Of a DNA stretch of 64,000 bases, positions 48,201-63,700 are shown in pieces (positions within the stretch are counted from its first letter, which is position 1; the number at the start of each line of letters is the position of its first letter). The stretch lies in contig NC_134420.1 of the NCBI RefSeq assembly GCF_030867145.1, positions 42,547,912-42,611,911 on the forward strand. The letters run 5' to 3'. The notes below the pieces were generated by a model that searched no databases, was not told the origin of the DNA, and was given only the letters and a program-made list of their open reading frames with translations. The stretch comes from Opisthocomus hoazin (lineage: Eukaryota > Chordata > Aves > Opisthocomiformes > Opisthocomidae). A program made the position numbers and the translations under genes.

Positions 48201-51200
48201 ACTGAAGAAACAGAAAACTTAACTGCTTTCATCCTGTAATTAGCATAGTAAAATAAAAAAAAAATGTTAGCTGCGATTTTGTTTTATGCCTACACTTCAG
48301 CATGACTTTGTACAGGCATGGGGGCTTTTATTTTTCCCTCGAGAGCCACAAGAATGAAGATGGGTATGATTTTTGCAAGGGTGAAATAGGTTGTCTGTCA
48401 GTTGGGTTTAGGCGACAGTCTGTCTGCAGGCCGTAAGATGATCTGCATAGTGCCAGAGGAAAGCAGGCAGAATTCCTGGCTTGCAAGCATAGATATTGAT
48501 CTACCTTAGCCACCTAAACAATGCCTCACCTGTTTGCCTTGTCCATACGTTATTTTACGCAGTCTAATGCTTGTTTTGTTTGACTTTTCTTTTATTTCTG
48601 TGGATCTGAGCTTTGATACACTTTGGGGAGTACATAAACACAGTGTTGTACTTGAACATCACCATCCTGCAGAGCACTCTAGTGGCTCTAGACCACCCCT
48701 CCCTGTATGAGAACAGCACTGTTATTGAAAATTATGAGTGAGCAACTAAGTAAGTAGGCCACATACACAAGCGTTTGATCTCTCAGACTAGTGTCCGATG
48801 ACATTGAATGTGAGATGCTACTAATTACTGCACTATGTACTCCCAGTTAAAATTTCTTTAATTTGAGCTAGTAAAAGGCTCTATTTTTATAAATTCTTGT
48901 GTTTTTTTTTTTTCCAGCTGATGGTTACAAGATAAGCCACCACAGCATTTAGAAACCTATCCACTTATTTTGGAAACAACTATGTTATTGTGTACTGTCT
49001 CAAGCATGAATGAAATAGAAAACTGCATTCATTTTCCCAGTAAACTATAACATAAATATTTTACCACCATTTATTATTAGTTTGCCATTTCCTGCTGACA
49101 GCATTTCCAACTTTGCCAGCAGGCACTGTGTCTCACAATCGTATTGTGTTTGGAACAAATTAAGACAAACACAATTCCTTATAAAATAAATGAACAAAAT
49201 TTGCAACAAAAAAACTCTACTGAAGCTAAATGAGCATTTCTTTTAAGTGCTGACACTTGGAATTATTTAATTTGCATACAGCACATTTCACTTTTACTGG
49301 AAAACAATTAAGTTAACGAAGAACTAAGTCATCTGTACTTTCAGGGATAATTGAACGCTGCTTGATTTAGAACAGTTTTACGTTAATGCTGTGAAGGAGC
49401 AGCCTACATCATGGTAAGAATGTCAGAGGTTTTGAACACAAGCTTGCTTTTGGCCCAGTGACACATGAAGTGGACGGATCAAAACTGGTTACAAAATAGA
49501 ATGCAGTGACACAAGTCGAACACATATAAAATACTTCAAATACAGGGACTGACAGCCTTTTTCCTTGTAAGAGACATACTCCTTCACAAGATTATTTGAT
49601 GGTTTAAGGGCTAATAAAGAGGGAAAACCTTTTTTTCTTATCAACTTTCTCTCGTCTGGGTACTTTCTCTCAGGCACTGAGGTATTTTCCTGGATGAAGT
49701 GAGACAAATAAAGAGTGAACTTTATGCTGGGGTTGCATTCCAGTGTTTCTTACAGGTGTGCGAAACTGCAGTGAATCGATGACTGTGGGCTTACACCCCA
49801 AAGGATTTGAAGACGTGCTCTACATGTAGTACTGATCTTGAGAGTGTGAGGTGTTTGGTTTTGCAGGTTTTTTGGCATCTAGAAATAGATTATCCTTTTG
49901 GAATTCTGGTGTAGAAAATTACGAATAAAACTTACTGCACAGAAATAGAAAACTGAGATTTAGAATTATTGTGTTGCTTTAGAGGTAGCAGTGAGTCCAA
50001 CTGATTTATGCCTTGCTTGAGCTGAGTTTGATTCAGAAGTGCAAACTTCGAGTTGTCCGTTCCCTTTCTGATTTTGTCCTCCTCTTCGCTGAGATCATCC
50101 TTACTGAAGGTGCCCACCTGATAGCACAGGTATAGAAAAATCTGCATCTTTATGTGGAGTACTTGCACCATATCTATAAAAACTTCCTTCTAAAATTCTG
50201 CAGATATGCTCCAACCTTTGAATCAAAGAGCCCACTTTTATGGATGAAAGGCTGGTTTAACCTCTCCCTGCTGATTCATTCTTTGGCCGCTCAGCTGGGA
50301 ATATCAATTGTGATAGTAATTCTTCTTCTTTAAATAAGTTGGAAGGGTGACAAATTATAGGTGCCTCTGAGAAATTTTGTAGTCAGAAAAAAAAAGCGAC
50401 TTTAAAATACATTCCTTTAAAAAATTTAAATAAGCAACACAATTAGCTAAGCATTTACATTTTATTAGCAATAGCAAGTAAAATTAATAAGTAAATTCAA
50501 TGAAAAATGATTATGTGTCACAGTATATAGTTTTTACATTGACATTTCACATAATCTGACTTTGCTGAGAAGAGAAATCACTCGTCTGTTAAAATTACTT
50601 TTTAAAAGCTGTCAAAATTGGAAAACCTGCTGTCAAAAATATGATGAGAAAAGTTTAAAAATGGTAAAGTATGTTGACTTAGACAAAAAATATTACCTGT
50701 AGAGTGGAAAACTTGAATATTGTATCATTATCTTCTACACAGATGAAAAACGTTACCTTTTTCCAAGCTGGCCATTTTTTTTTTTACCTTTTAAATTTAT
50801 GTTTTGCATTTACATTTCAATACGAATGGGACTTCATCCAATTTATACTGCATCAGAAGCTGAAAGTAGCAGGTATTTGGACATTTATTTTTTAATTGTA
50901 CGTTGGAGTTTTACTGCTTTTAAAAATGACAAGATTAACAGCCCTCTAACGGTGAAGTCCAATGCTGATCTGCACTCTGGTCCTGTAGACTGCAACGTGC
51001 AAGGATCCTTGGGATGGAGTTTGGCTGACGGGTGGCTGGTGGGCTGCTAGCAGGAAGAGCTCCATGCACATTAAGCTCCCCAGCCTGCCTCCATGGAAGG
51101 GGTTCAGCATCACCAGTGATCACAAACCCTGCTTCTCCAGCTTGTCTCTGCCATGGTTAAGAAGGACTATTTGGAAGAAGGTGACAATTCATTCTCCAGG

Positions 51201-54200
51201 CACATTCAGTCTTTGGCCTCTTTGTTGAGACTACCAGCAAGGATGCCAATTAGTGCCATTCAAAAAAGCCCAGATATGCTGTGGTAATAATGAAGTACAG
51301 ATTTAGAGGGATACAATCCAAAATCATAATTAAATGGAAATGAGACAAAACAGAATCTGAAACAAGATTTGACTAAGAACTACAGAAGTACATCTCTCTA
51401 AGTACATCTCATTTTTGCCAGTTAATTTTTCAGCCATTGCTGCTTTTAATACTCTACTGCCTTTAATAATGCACTGCCTTTTCTAGTATGTTTTCTCCCA
51501 GTCACAGTTCCTGCATGCACATAGGTAAGACTGGCTATCAGTGAAGCAACGAGAGTCACTATGAGGGAGGAACGCATGTGGCGGTGGAAGTTGTGGAGTT
51601 GATTGTGATGCTTTGACCCCAGTTCTAAAATATCCAACTCAGCAGTCATTGAACTGGACATGGTGAGTGGAAGGTAAGCAAAAAATTATTTTGTTTTTGC
51701 CTTACTAGTACTTCACGTATTCTGGCATCATGTTTATGATGTTCTTTCACTTTCTCAGCAGTGTGAGCTGACGGGAATGAAGTACTTTTGCTCTCAAATG
51801 TCGTTTCTTGACTTGCAGCCTGATTTAATCTTGCTGTTCAGCCTGGATCTAATAAGTCTTGTAATATATTCATTTTTTCTAGTTTCAACAACGGCTACTG
51901 AAAAGTGCTAACTGAAATCTAACAGAACATATATGGAAGCCATTCATGTAAACTGATACATTCATGAACCAGAGCACCCCATGTTTTTCATTTGTGTTCC
52001 CTGCAGATCTGAGTAGCTTATTACCTTTCCACATCCAAGTGTCCCCAAAACACTCTTCCTCCCAGGTTTTCTGCACAAACAATCCTTTACAGCTTTCCTC
52101 ATAAAGTCTTTCTGGCTCTCTAGTCTACTTCTTCTGTTTAGACACATTGATTCATGTCCTTCTTTTAAAATTTATTCCCACTGTGATGGCTCAAAAAATC
52201 TTTTCCTACCTAATGCAGTAAGTAGTATTGTCTAAAGGCTTGAGTATGCTTTGCTATGGCTCACACTGAGCACAGAAGTGCTTGACAATGTTAAAACTAG
52301 ATTGAGAAAAACGAAGAATTTTTTTTTAGCAGAACAAATGGGAATTTAGAGTCACATGTGGGAGGGTGCATCCCTTGCATTTTATAATCAGTCTGACTCA
52401 CTTCAGGCTGTGTGGGGGCTGCTCTTTTAGTTCATGAATACCACCACATCAACACAAGATTCTTTGAGTTCCATCTATCTGTCTGTCTATCTGAACTCCC
52501 ACATGGTTGCTTGAGTATTTGAGTGTCTCTGGTGCACGATGTCCAAGCCTCTTGGCACTTATTTACTGCTTCAGGTTGCTCTGTAGAGGCAAGAGGAATA
52601 ATTTCACAGTAGCCTAACACATCTAACAAGGAAACACATTTTTATCCTGTGTTACCTGAATCTGTCTTTAAAATAACCTTACTTAACACAGTTATTGTTG
52701 CCATTGAATCTAACGGTGCTCGAAACAGAGGTAGCTGGCCTCCAGTAGTTACCTGTCAGATGCTATCTGACTTATGTCAAATGTTATTATGGTATTTGCA
52801 GAGAAATAAATTTATCATAATGACAACCCATGTTGGACCAAAAGAGATTATACTCTCATATGAATCTAAGGCCTGAAATTCTGGCAATGGGATCACTGCT
52901 AACAGAGAAACTCCCTGGAAACTGTGAAGACAACAATATACACAAGGATCCTGGATTCATGTTCAGAGAAAAAAGTGAAATATCATAAATGAAGGTTAGT
53001 TCCCTCAGCAACAACACCAGTTTGCCACACACAGAACACCTTGTAACACTTTCTGGTTATTTTTGTAGTATTCTATAGCATGGAAGAAACTAAGCCTGAC
53101 TTACTGTAGAGCAATACAGAATGATGTGTCATCGCTACAGAGAAGACAAGGGGACATATTTTTTTGATAAACATTGTCTGAGTCTGTTCTGAAGAGAAAT
53201 CACTAGGGAAGAATCTGTTCAGACCTGGGGCATTCTGGGCTGCTAATAAAACTATTACAAAGTCTGGCCATACTTGCCAAGACAAAACAGCATAACCTGA
53301 AGCTGAAACAGGATAGTAAGGAAGTGAATCAAAATCAAGAGAAACGTGAGAAAGCACCTTTTGCAAACTGAGGATAACTGGAGTTCTTGGTTGGGAGGAG
53401 GTTGACCAGTATTTACAAAGCAATGCATATAGAATTCATACATTAGAAGTCTAGTGGAACTTTCCCTCATATAGGAGCTGATCAGGTATTAGAACACTCT
53501 CAGGTACTCTTTTGTAAATTATCCATCTTGCTGGTGGTTGTTTGGAAAGGTTGGGCCATGCTGAATATTATTCTTGTGAGCCAGGAAAGAAGATATGTAG
53601 AGGTACATGAAGAAGCTGGAGAACATGTCTGGGAGACCTGGAATAATTTGTTGAGGAGGTGAATACATGAAAATAGGGTGTAAAAGGAAAATTTCACTCG
53701 GTCTGCTGAAACTCGCAAGCTTTCTGGAGAATCTCTTTTTAGCTGGCCTTTATGTGGTAAAGATCCAGACTTTATTACAAATTTACCATGAATATATTTA
53801 TTAGAGAGATTTTATGATTAATTTATGTAATATCCTTTGTTGATTTAAACAGCAGATTGCAGCCATCTTTTATTCCTTACAGGAAAGATTTTAATTAAGA
53901 TTATACTAGTTGGGGAACTATTAGAGAAAAAAATACCGTTAGTGCCTGTTAATGTAATAATTTGGGGGAAAAAATTGAAGAATTTATTCTAAAATATCTA
54001 CATTATTTCGTTACTATAGTTACTATTGTTCCCACTTTCCAGGACTTCGTATATGAGCAGATTTCATTTGGATGAGTGCTGTATTTTCATCAGCAGACCG
54101 CAGGTTCCATTTTTTTATCATCCTGATCATATCGGTCACTATACACAGGAGAAAGAGGAATCCATGATTATAAAACCAGTCTGTACTGTCTGTAGAGCAT

Positions 54201-54990
54201 CAGATTAGCCAGAATGCACTTTTAAAGATCAGGGAAGTTAATTAAGACACAAGCAAGATCTATAGTACCTCCATGGAAACTCAGCCTCATTTATGAACTG
54301 CTTCTGTTTTTATCCTTCTTATATGTTTTAGGTTAAACAGTGTTTTTAATGGCAGGTTTGTTCATCACTGAGGAAATCGCACAGGCTCGTCAGCATTAAT
54401 GCACCAAGGAAAGAAGTACAGGTAGAAAAGTAGTACGGTTGTATTGCCAAAATAACAAAAAAAGCATTCTTAGAGACAGAAATCAAACACATCTGTTTGA
54501 CTAAAAAAAGACATCTCTAACATTTTCATATTGCTTAGAGAGAGGCTGGTCTATGGCCTGGTTGTTCTGTGTCCTATCAGGGCATTTACAGGCTAAGGAA
54601 CCCATGCCACCCCTCGACTATGTGGCACCAAGAACATTGCTGAAGGGTGTTCAGCAAATCTGTTTCCTTTCTAACCCAAATGGTGCTAAACAGTACTTGT
54701 AATGTACACATAACTTTCTTTACTCTGTCTAACTTAAAAAGCTTGAGCGGAAATAATTTTGCAATAAAATTAGCATAATTATTGATTTGCCATGCATCAG
54801 ATGCTCCAGGTTAAGTGTTTGAGCCTTTATGCTTACTGTGAAGCTAATTCAAAGTAGCTCACCACCATTATCATGTGTGCTATGGGATTTCTCAGACATG
54901 TGTTTACCACAGATCAGAGCACATCTGATAGTTGATTACTCTATAATAATTTCTTTGTGTTTCAAAGTCCTTTGGATTCTAGAATATTAT
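45200..54990. other. Gene desert, 45.2-55.0 kb
   Basis: AT-rich DNA with no recognisable gene or young transposon. The segments at about 46.3-47.3 kb and 48.85-49.35 kb are high-complexity AT-rich stretches with many TAAT/ATTA words that could be conserved noncoding elements. A CTAT/CTGT patch occurs near 52474. Nothing else stands out. Confidence 0.6.
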
Positions 54991-57900
54991 GCACATACTT
55001 GAAATGTTCAAGAGCTACATAGTGGGTACATAAATTGTGAGATTGTCCTTAAAAATGTGACACAGCTGAAGAGAGAGAGAAAGAGAACTGGAGACATGAC
55101 TAGAGAGAAAGGTGAGATCGAGGGAGAGACAGACAAAGGAACACAGGTACACATATTTACGGTTCTTTTGTCTCACATTGATTCGGATCGTATTTTCAAA
55201 ACCTTTTGGAAAACTGTTGTCATAGTACACGGAAGAGAACTTTAACAAAATTAATAAGATTTACGATTCACATCTTTCATAACTTTCATTGTTGTTTTTA
55301 ATAAACCACCGAATCATCAGGATGGTTTGCAACAAAATCACAACATTCAAAAATGCTTTGTTATTTGTTTTAGACAACTGGCCTTCAGATTGCTCTTGAC
55401 ACTAAAACTGACTTCATATTTACTGTGTTTTTTAATGAAGGTTGTTTTGCACAAATTCTTAGAGAATGGAATCTTCCTTTAAACAGCATTGCAAGAAACC
55501 TACCTTTGATGAAAAGGATTTTTTTCATGTCACCTTCCCATATGGTGCTCAAAAAGAAATTTCATAAGCCATTTCTAACGGACAATTCTCTGTACTCAGA
55601 TATTGAAAAAAACCCTGAATGGTTAAAAAAAGAGAATGGGGCTTGTAGTGAGAATGGCTAGAACGTGTGTAAACATTGTTTTTCTTGTAAGACATGTTAA
55701 GAAAGAAGGCTGCATTGATCTAAAAAATTTTAAGATAGACGAGTTTTATTAGTAACCCACTGAAGCAAATTGATATCTGTAGTTTAAAATCAAGCTATAA
55801 ATGAACTGCAACTATGAAGAATGTATTGCCTATTCATTTCTTAGAAATAGCATCCCCAGCTCCTAATCCCCGTTGCATTGCAGTGATTAGAGAGACCCTG
55901 TCTGCTGGGTAAGCATATGCCTGGAATTCAGTGAATATAATACTTTCATAGGTTCATATATGTTTCTGGATATGTTCCTTTTGCTCTATCTTTAATTGTA
56001 AGAAGTAAGGAGAGCAGGCTGTGGAGCTGAAACCAGTGAAAAAATGATCTTGGAGTTTGCTTCTTTGTGGAACCAAGAGAAAAATGGTAAACTACCAAAA
56101 ATAGAGATATGGTCTTTTGCCAGTTTCTCCTGACCAGGTTCCAATGCTAACTCCTGTAAACCTTCACACTAACTTGAAATGCTGAGTTCAAAATCTCCAA
56201 ATTTTTTAAACCCATAGATTCCCTAAATCTTCCAGGAACGAGTTTGTACTTACTTTTAGATAAAATTCTTACAGTATAATTTCCCTCAGCTTTATAGTGA
56301 CAGTAGCAGTGACATACCAAAGTTATAATCAGTTCATAGCACGATGTATAACCCAGTCTTTCAACTTTGCTATCGTGAACTTTTGTGTAGGAGGATCAAA
56401 TGTTGGCTATTAATGGTTTCTGGAAGAGGCAAATGAAAAGAAGAAATAGGACAACCCTCTCTGGTATCTCTCTTAAGAGGAAACCAGCAAAAGGAGAGCC
56501 TTTTGGTCAGAATGAATACTCTGGCATTTTAAAAAGTCATGTGCAATAAAGCATTTCTGAAATGTCCTCACAGTGAAAGGATTTTAACAAATGAAACAAG
56601 AAATTATTATTCCCTATCAAAAATCTGAAGAGGGAGGGAATATTTTTGCTGTGTGCAAGCTGAATCAAGTTAATGAGGCATCTAACACTGCGAAAAGAGC
56701 GTTCTCTATAAATAAATCCCGTCTGATTGGGTTATATTAGTCTTCTGATAACATTCTATAGCCTACAGATGCTTTGAATAGAATGTGTATGTGTGCAAAT
56801 ACTCAGATCTGTTGGAGTTACTGTTCTCCAAGTCCTTGTCCATCACACATATTACAGTCATTTTCATATTTAAGCACTGAATAAAACCTCAGTCTCACTC
56901 CACTGCCCAGTTTGAATAGGTGGGCTCAGCAGCTAAGCTCTGTAAAAGCTCTGGAGATTGTATTTCACACACAAAGATGTGGCTAAAGAGCAGCTGTGTA
57001 GCCTGTCAGTGGAGGACTCTTCATCTGCTTGCTAGAAGTAACACTTGTGCTCCCAAGAGCTTTAAAGGATCAAAGAGTAGGACTTGGTGTCACAGAGTAC
57101 TTTCCTCCATTGCTATCCTGGCTGTATGCTTCTGTGTGCCGTTGAGACGCTCTGCTGACTGGGAAGGCAGCATGGGCAAACAGTCAGGAGAAAAATTATA
57201 TGATGTGAAGTTACAGGGTCTGGTAGCTTTCTCAGAAGTGAAAGTATGTTTAACTGCAAAACTTTTAATTGGAGTGGCAATTTATTTTTTTGGAGAGGGA
57301 AAGGGTTTGGAAAGTTCTTTTGAAATTTTTGTTTTTTTGTTTGTTTGTTGTTTGTTTTACCCTCCAGGGTATTGAAAGGTCTTTCTTTGTGAAGTGTCAT
57401 ACACTTATCTTTCCTTGAAATTGTGTTGTAGTTACCCATGCTTTATGTTTTCACATTGTAGTAATTCAGAAACTTTAGGAGCATTTACTCTGTGTAAAAT
57501 TCAGAATAAAAAAACATCTCGATGCCAGGAAAGACTCCAAATCAATAGAGTATAATTAGTAATGCAGTCCTAAGGAAGAATTTCTAGAATTTATCTTTTC
57601 ATATACATTTTCTTCAAATATAACAAGGTGGATGTGGTTAGTGCCCTTTTTTTCGTCCCCAAGGCTGGACAGCAGAGGCTTTCCTTTTCATTTCAACTAT
57701 GTAAGAGTATTTGGTGGTCAAATTAACTTTTGAATCAAAATGCAAAAGTTCTCATGAGCTTTTAATTAGATATTAAGACACTGCTAATTTGAGATCACAA
57801 GAGTTGAGGGCAAAGTCTTGTTTGGAATTAAGTGCCACCATGTCTTTTGAGGGTCTAGGCCACTGGATTCAGAGTGATAAAACTAAGCGTGAATAGTGAT

Positions 57901-60560
57901 ATATCTAACGCTGTACCAACATGTTTAGTTAGCAAAACACACTTGTCCTGTATTTCAGGATAATGTGGTATTATTTTGTAAGAATGTTGCATAAAAGTAA
58001 TGCTTTGAGATGCAGTTCGTCTTTGCTAGTTTCATTTGCACTCAATTTTTATAGTACACAAACTCAAATCAATATGTTGTTTAATAAATCAAATTTTAAA
58101 ACTCCAAGCTCGCTACCATTATGCTTTTTGAAGAAGAAGACCTCCCTGAAAAGCTGATATCAGTCATTCTTGTCTAAGGTCTGAAGGAAATGTAACCTGC
58201 AAAGGCTGGTAGCTGGGCTACCTGCCATCATTGCTGGCAGCATAAAGGCTCGGGATATAGCCTTCTAATAGGAGGAATATGGAGACAAATCTGTCTGGCT
58301 TTGATGTGTGTTAAGTTTCGGAGATTAATTCATGTTGTTGTGTATGAAAACAGTGATCCAAACCTCAGCATTTATGGATGTCTTTCCACTATCATACCCT
58401 CTGGACAGTTTGTTGCTCTGTGAACTCTTGTTTTCCACTTAGTGTAAGACCGTCCCTGTTTTTGAAAAACAGCCTGTGAGAGAGATACTGGTCCATTACC
58501 AAGAGGGGCAGCAGTCTAGGCCAGAGATGTTGGGTTCATTACATGAATGTACAGTGCTAGTACAATAGAGCCCCAAAGGTGTCAGGGGACAAATTATATG
58601 AGGACAGGGTTAAAATAGCTTAATTATGGCACAAATGCACACTTAACAGTCATGCAGAATAAGGTGTGCTGAATACTTAATACTCTGTATTTAGCTACAC
58701 AGCTTACGATTTCCAGAATCTTTCAGTTCTTTTTTACATTTCCTTTTTGTAGAAGAAGAGATTGCACAAGTTGTTAATGGTTGGATTACAAACATTTGAA
58801 GGGAATACCAGCTGAGTATCTGTTATGAGGTGGATGTGAACACTCATTTTAAGTGATCACTGGAAGAATGAAATAGGAGCATGTGAACACGAATAATTAT
58901 TTTAACTCAACATGTAGTATTCTGCATAAAAATGATGACATTATGGAACTGTTCAAAACATCTTATAATCGAAAAAATATAAACGTTCTTCTTTTCTTTT
59001 TATGCAAACAGGTACCCTTGTCCAAAAAAACCCCCAAAACAAAACCAAAAAACTACCTGCCAGGGAAAGTATACAAAACTGCTTTTCCTTTGAATGCATA
59101 TTTAAAATGAAGGCATGATGACAGCTTTCATTTGAGCACTGGAAAATTTTTTTTTCAGAGTTTGCTGCTGTTCATGCAAAATAAGTTGCTGTGATTGCAA
59201 CATATGTATTATATGGCACATATGCTACCTCTTAGATAAAAGTGTAACTCTTGTGGTTCCTAGCATTTTTCTAAGGACATACAGTGTTTAACAGTAACAG
59301 ATCTTTTTATAATATTTTTGCCATGTTTTTGGCAACTAAATATTTTTTCTTTAACCTTTCTCATTCATAAGTTAAATTTGTTGTTAGAGAAAAATGGAGT
59401 GTGGAGGTAGAAAGCAACAGTGTGAATAAGAGAGCAAGAGTGTTTTGACTGGCAGTTTTCTCTTTGGCTACCATTTTGGGTTTCTTTGTTGTAATGCAGA
59501 AGGGCAATAAATTGCCAGCTGCAAACAAGGGTCTGTTTAGCTATGTATTGTACAGACAATCATATACAATCAATTATGGGTTAAAATGCTGGTGTGGCAT
59601 GTAAGGAATTAGGAATAAGAACTACGGTTAAGAATAATGTAAGTTTGTTGTCTAATTTCTGACATGCAGTAAAATGTGTATCTTTCATATCTCTTTGCTT
59701 ATGTTCAGTTCTCAGATCCTTCTCTGCAGAAGGGTGTGGGCTTTGAATTCTGGTATATAGAAACATATTTTCACACATATGATAATGAATCACAGCAGAA
59801 AGACAAATAACCAAAACTCCACCCACAGTACCAATGATTAAGTGTTTTTGCTTGTGAATGTTCCCATGAAACCAGTGGAACTTACCATATTAATGACTTT
59901 TACTGCATGTGAGCAAGCAAAAAAGTGAGCCCTGCTTTAGGGTTGAACACGAAGCAAGCTTCCTTTAAAGGACAGCATTATTTGTTCGCTACATAAATCC
60001 AAACTAAATGGAAGTGGACCTTCAGCCTTCTCCCTCCTACTCCCAGAAATGATCCCATTATACTGGTAGTTCATAAATATGCAGTGAAGCCCATCTGTTC
60101 TAGCTTGTGACTTAAAACACTATCTTGTAATTTTTTTTAGTGTATCTGAGTCTGATCACAAAGGTATCAGAGGCAACAATAAAGCTACCATTATCATCAG
60201 ATGTGTTGGCTCAGGGATCCTGAGAAGATTTGACACGAGAATTAATCTCTGTCGGAAGGGATGCAGTGTCCCTTTCTGCTGCCCACAGCCCAGGAGAGTA
60301 CACTGTTCACAGAGCACTTTCTGGAAACAGGGCTACCTGTGCTCCTGGAGGAGGGGGCCTTTGTGAATCTATGGAGCGCTTCCATAGGGATGCTTTCCCC
60401 AGATCAGGCCAGAGCACGCAATTACGCTGTCAGGCTCTATCGTCAGAGGGAGATGACTTTTTAGGCAATCTGTAGATCTGAGTTTACTGTCAGAATTATG
60501 AAAAGCCTTGGAAGGAATTCCATAAACATTCAAAAATAGCTATTCATCATCAGCAGCAGA
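54990..60560. other. Gene desert, 55.0-60.6 kb
   Basis: No gene was found. A GA-rich stretch lies at about 55068-55140, and the longest open frame (56920-57375) has no recognisable domain. T-rich GTTT repeats are present near 57325-57360. Confidence 0.6.
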
Positions 60561-60569
60561 ATAGAAGTA

Positions 60570-60780
60570 ACAGTTTGAGAGATTTTTAAACTCCATTACT
60601 TGTACATATTTATACAATATAGTGCCTGTCACAGATAATGTACGGCAGATTTATCATGCTTTACAATTTTGAAGATGAATCGGTTCTCTGGGTGATGTAT
60701 GAAATAAATTGCAAATAAACAAGATGCTGTTTAATAAAACAATTAGTTCTCCACAAGCTCTGGCAGTGCTTTCTGAATTC
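60570..60780. promoter_or_regulatory. Candidate distal conserved noncoding element
   Basis: This is an AT-rich, repeat-free block with dense TF-like words, including TTACTTGTA, CAGATAATG, AAATAAATTGCAAATAAAC and AACAATTAG (SOX/homeodomain/forkhead-like). It has no coding potential. The call rests on composition alone. Confidence 0.2.
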
Positions 60781-63700
60781 TTATCAGCCCTGGCTTACAG
60801 CTGTAACTTCAGGATATAATAGGAGATTGAATCGTATACAGGCAATGAAACAGATGATCAAATTCACAAGGGATCGTATCAGGCTTTTTCCAGTACCAAA
60901 GAAACATACTAATCCTTGTCACTGTTTTTTGAAATGCTGTGACAGAAATAAACCTGTACTGTAACTTGGCCCTTTTAATGAGCTTCTGGAGTGTGGGCTT
61001 TCCACTCAGCACCTGAAAAACACAACAAAACACCTTTTACATTAAAGATGTGAGGTTTGCTGCTGGCTAAATTTGTACACAGAAGTCTATAAACCGGTGC
61101 TCAGCCAGCTGGGAAGCAAAAAAGCAAATTCAGATTCTGCCATGAACTTCACAGACCAATTATCTACTTGGAATCATGGGAGTTTAACAAACAAATACCA
61201 GCCCCTGCTGAGCCTTTTCAGTCCAGTAGCTTATGGGTGATTCAGTTGCATCAGAGGCTTTTAGACTGATCAATTCTTAATCACAAAGCGCAAAAATTAT
61301 TCTCAGACTCATGTCAGTTTCTTTGGACACCTTTGTTAACAATCTGCTTCAAATCATTTTTTTAAAGAACTGCAGACACTGTTTTTATTGACTCCCCACT
61401 TGTAAAATGTTTATAGCTTGTTAATTTATATTTACCCCTTTACTTTTGCCTGCAAATCAACATCACTTAGCACAGTTTGGTTACACTTTGTCCAAAGGAA
61501 ATTACAGAAGCCTGCTATGGGGCTAAAATGAAGGAAAGCTGAGGAAAATCAATACACTGATGATTAAACAGATCGTAGCAAATTCACGGCTGTAAGCTAC
61601 TGCATGGAGACATCAGTGTGATGCCTATCTAGCAGTTAATGTGCTTTCAGCCAGTTGAAGAAAATTTTGCAGTAGGCAAAATGTAACAGAAAAAATATAA
61701 GGTACTACAGAGCAATGTTTTTTTTTTTACTCGATAGGAATGGTTCTGTTATTTAAGTTTTATTTTGCTATTCGACTTCACAGAAACTATAGAAAAGGTT
61801 TGGATTTAAGAAAAAGAAAATCTTTTTTATGAGGAAATTTGCAGTGGGAGTTTTAAAGAACTATTTGACTTGCAGTATCATTCACATCCATTGTAAAAGC
61901 TCTGTATTTACTGTTATTTTAAACCACTCTTTCTGTCAGTGAATTTCAAGTGCGATAATTTCTATTTTAATCTTTTTTTTGCTTTAATTAGAAGACTAAA
62001 AGGTATAAGAATGTTTCTAAATAAGTATCCTAACAAGAATGATAATATTTACTGTAAATTTTATATTGTATAACAAAGCGATAATCTGTCACTACTCTTT
62101 TTAAACTGACAGAAAATTTAGAATAAAACCAGGCAAATGGAGCTTTTTGCACATTAAATTCTTGTGTACCTTTGATAGCACTGAACAAGTATTCATGAAA
62201 TAGATGTGGAAGGAGGAAAACAGTCTTGGGAATAATAGGCAAAGGTCAGTACTAGAACACAGCAAGAATCCTGAGTGGGTCCAGGGACTTCACCTTTGTA
62301 GACACTTCTCATCTGTGGACAGGAAACATTTCCTCTCTACCACCCGTTGCAGTGCCTCCAAAGCATAGTGTGACCCTGTGCAATACGTGTGTACTGTACT
62401 AACCAGTAGCCATGTAAAAATAGAATATATAAAACAAACTTGCAGTGTTAGGGCCAGTTTGTCTCTATTGATAGAAATAGGGAAGCCAAAGAAGAGTTAA
62501 TTACAACCAGAGGGAACTTGACAACTCTGACTTGAGATTTTGCAAATCAGCATATGCCCATTTCAGTGGATTTCAAAGGCTCCTATGAAGAGATGGCCCA
62601 CAGAGCCTGATTCATTCCCTCCTCAGAAAGAATATTCAGAGAGCAAGGGAGATTATTTCTCTTTCTCACACAGTTTGAGTATCTGCAGGAAATGTTCACT
62701 CTGGTGAAGGAACATTGCTGAGCTACTCCTCGATTTTCCTAACTGGCAGCCTGGAGCCTTTCAGTCATATCCCCCTCAATGTGTTGGTGCACTGCCACTC
62801 TGCAAAGTCATGGTCAGAGACTCCTGAAGTTGTGCAGGGCATCGGGGCTCGCACGCTACCAGCTGCTCCCACCTTTTTCTTGCACAATCCACCTCCTTCT
62901 AGCACTCCTCATAGGGTCCATAACGAGAGTCACCATCAGAGCAAAGGAAAGCTGTGCTGCATTCAGGCTCGCTGCGCTTTCCTCCATTTATCCGGAATTA
63001 TGCATGTTTGTGTACTCGCTCACCCAAAAATTAGTAGAGGAAAATAGCTGGGCCTTACTTCTGAATGCTAATTTGAAAACACTGCTCCGTACAGATGCAT
63101 ACTGCTTTCCATCTGAGGTTTTCCAAAAGAACCATGTTTTTGTACTTGCAACATAATCCTGCAATTCTTTATTTTAATTAGGAGAAACATCACAAAAACA
63201 AGGGAAAGTGAAGTGCCAAAGAGTTTACCTGTGTGCTAAGCTACATTCTGCTGATGATTTATTTATATGATGGACTACATTCTTGATTTAATGATAATTT
63301 GATTGTTTAGACAGTCTTAAAAAAAAATCTGCTGTTTTTCTAGAGGTTCTGCACCAAAAATGGAAATTTCTGTTTTGGTTTCCAACAGGTAAATGCATAA
63401 TTGCTTTAATAAACAGTGTTTAATTAGCCAAAAAAGCTACAAGTAATTTTTCTGAATGATAGCGTCTTGTAGTCTGTAGTGTCAGCTGGGGAGCTGTAGA
63501 TTCAGCACACTGATAAGATGCTTAAATACTCCCAGTAAAATATATACAGAAATATTCTCACTATTACCCCCCCCCCCCAAATTATAAATACACACAGATA
63601 CGGATTTCAAAGAAAAAATAATGTTCTCTGAACTCAGCCTGTGTCAAAATTCAGTCAAATTTCATATTTACAGCTACAGTTATGTTGCCAACGTAGTACG

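Noticed and set aside
56920-57375. 151-codon plus-strand ORF in the downstream desert
   Set aside because: No domain, no promoter or CpG island, and amino-acid content resembles random translation of AT-rich DNA.
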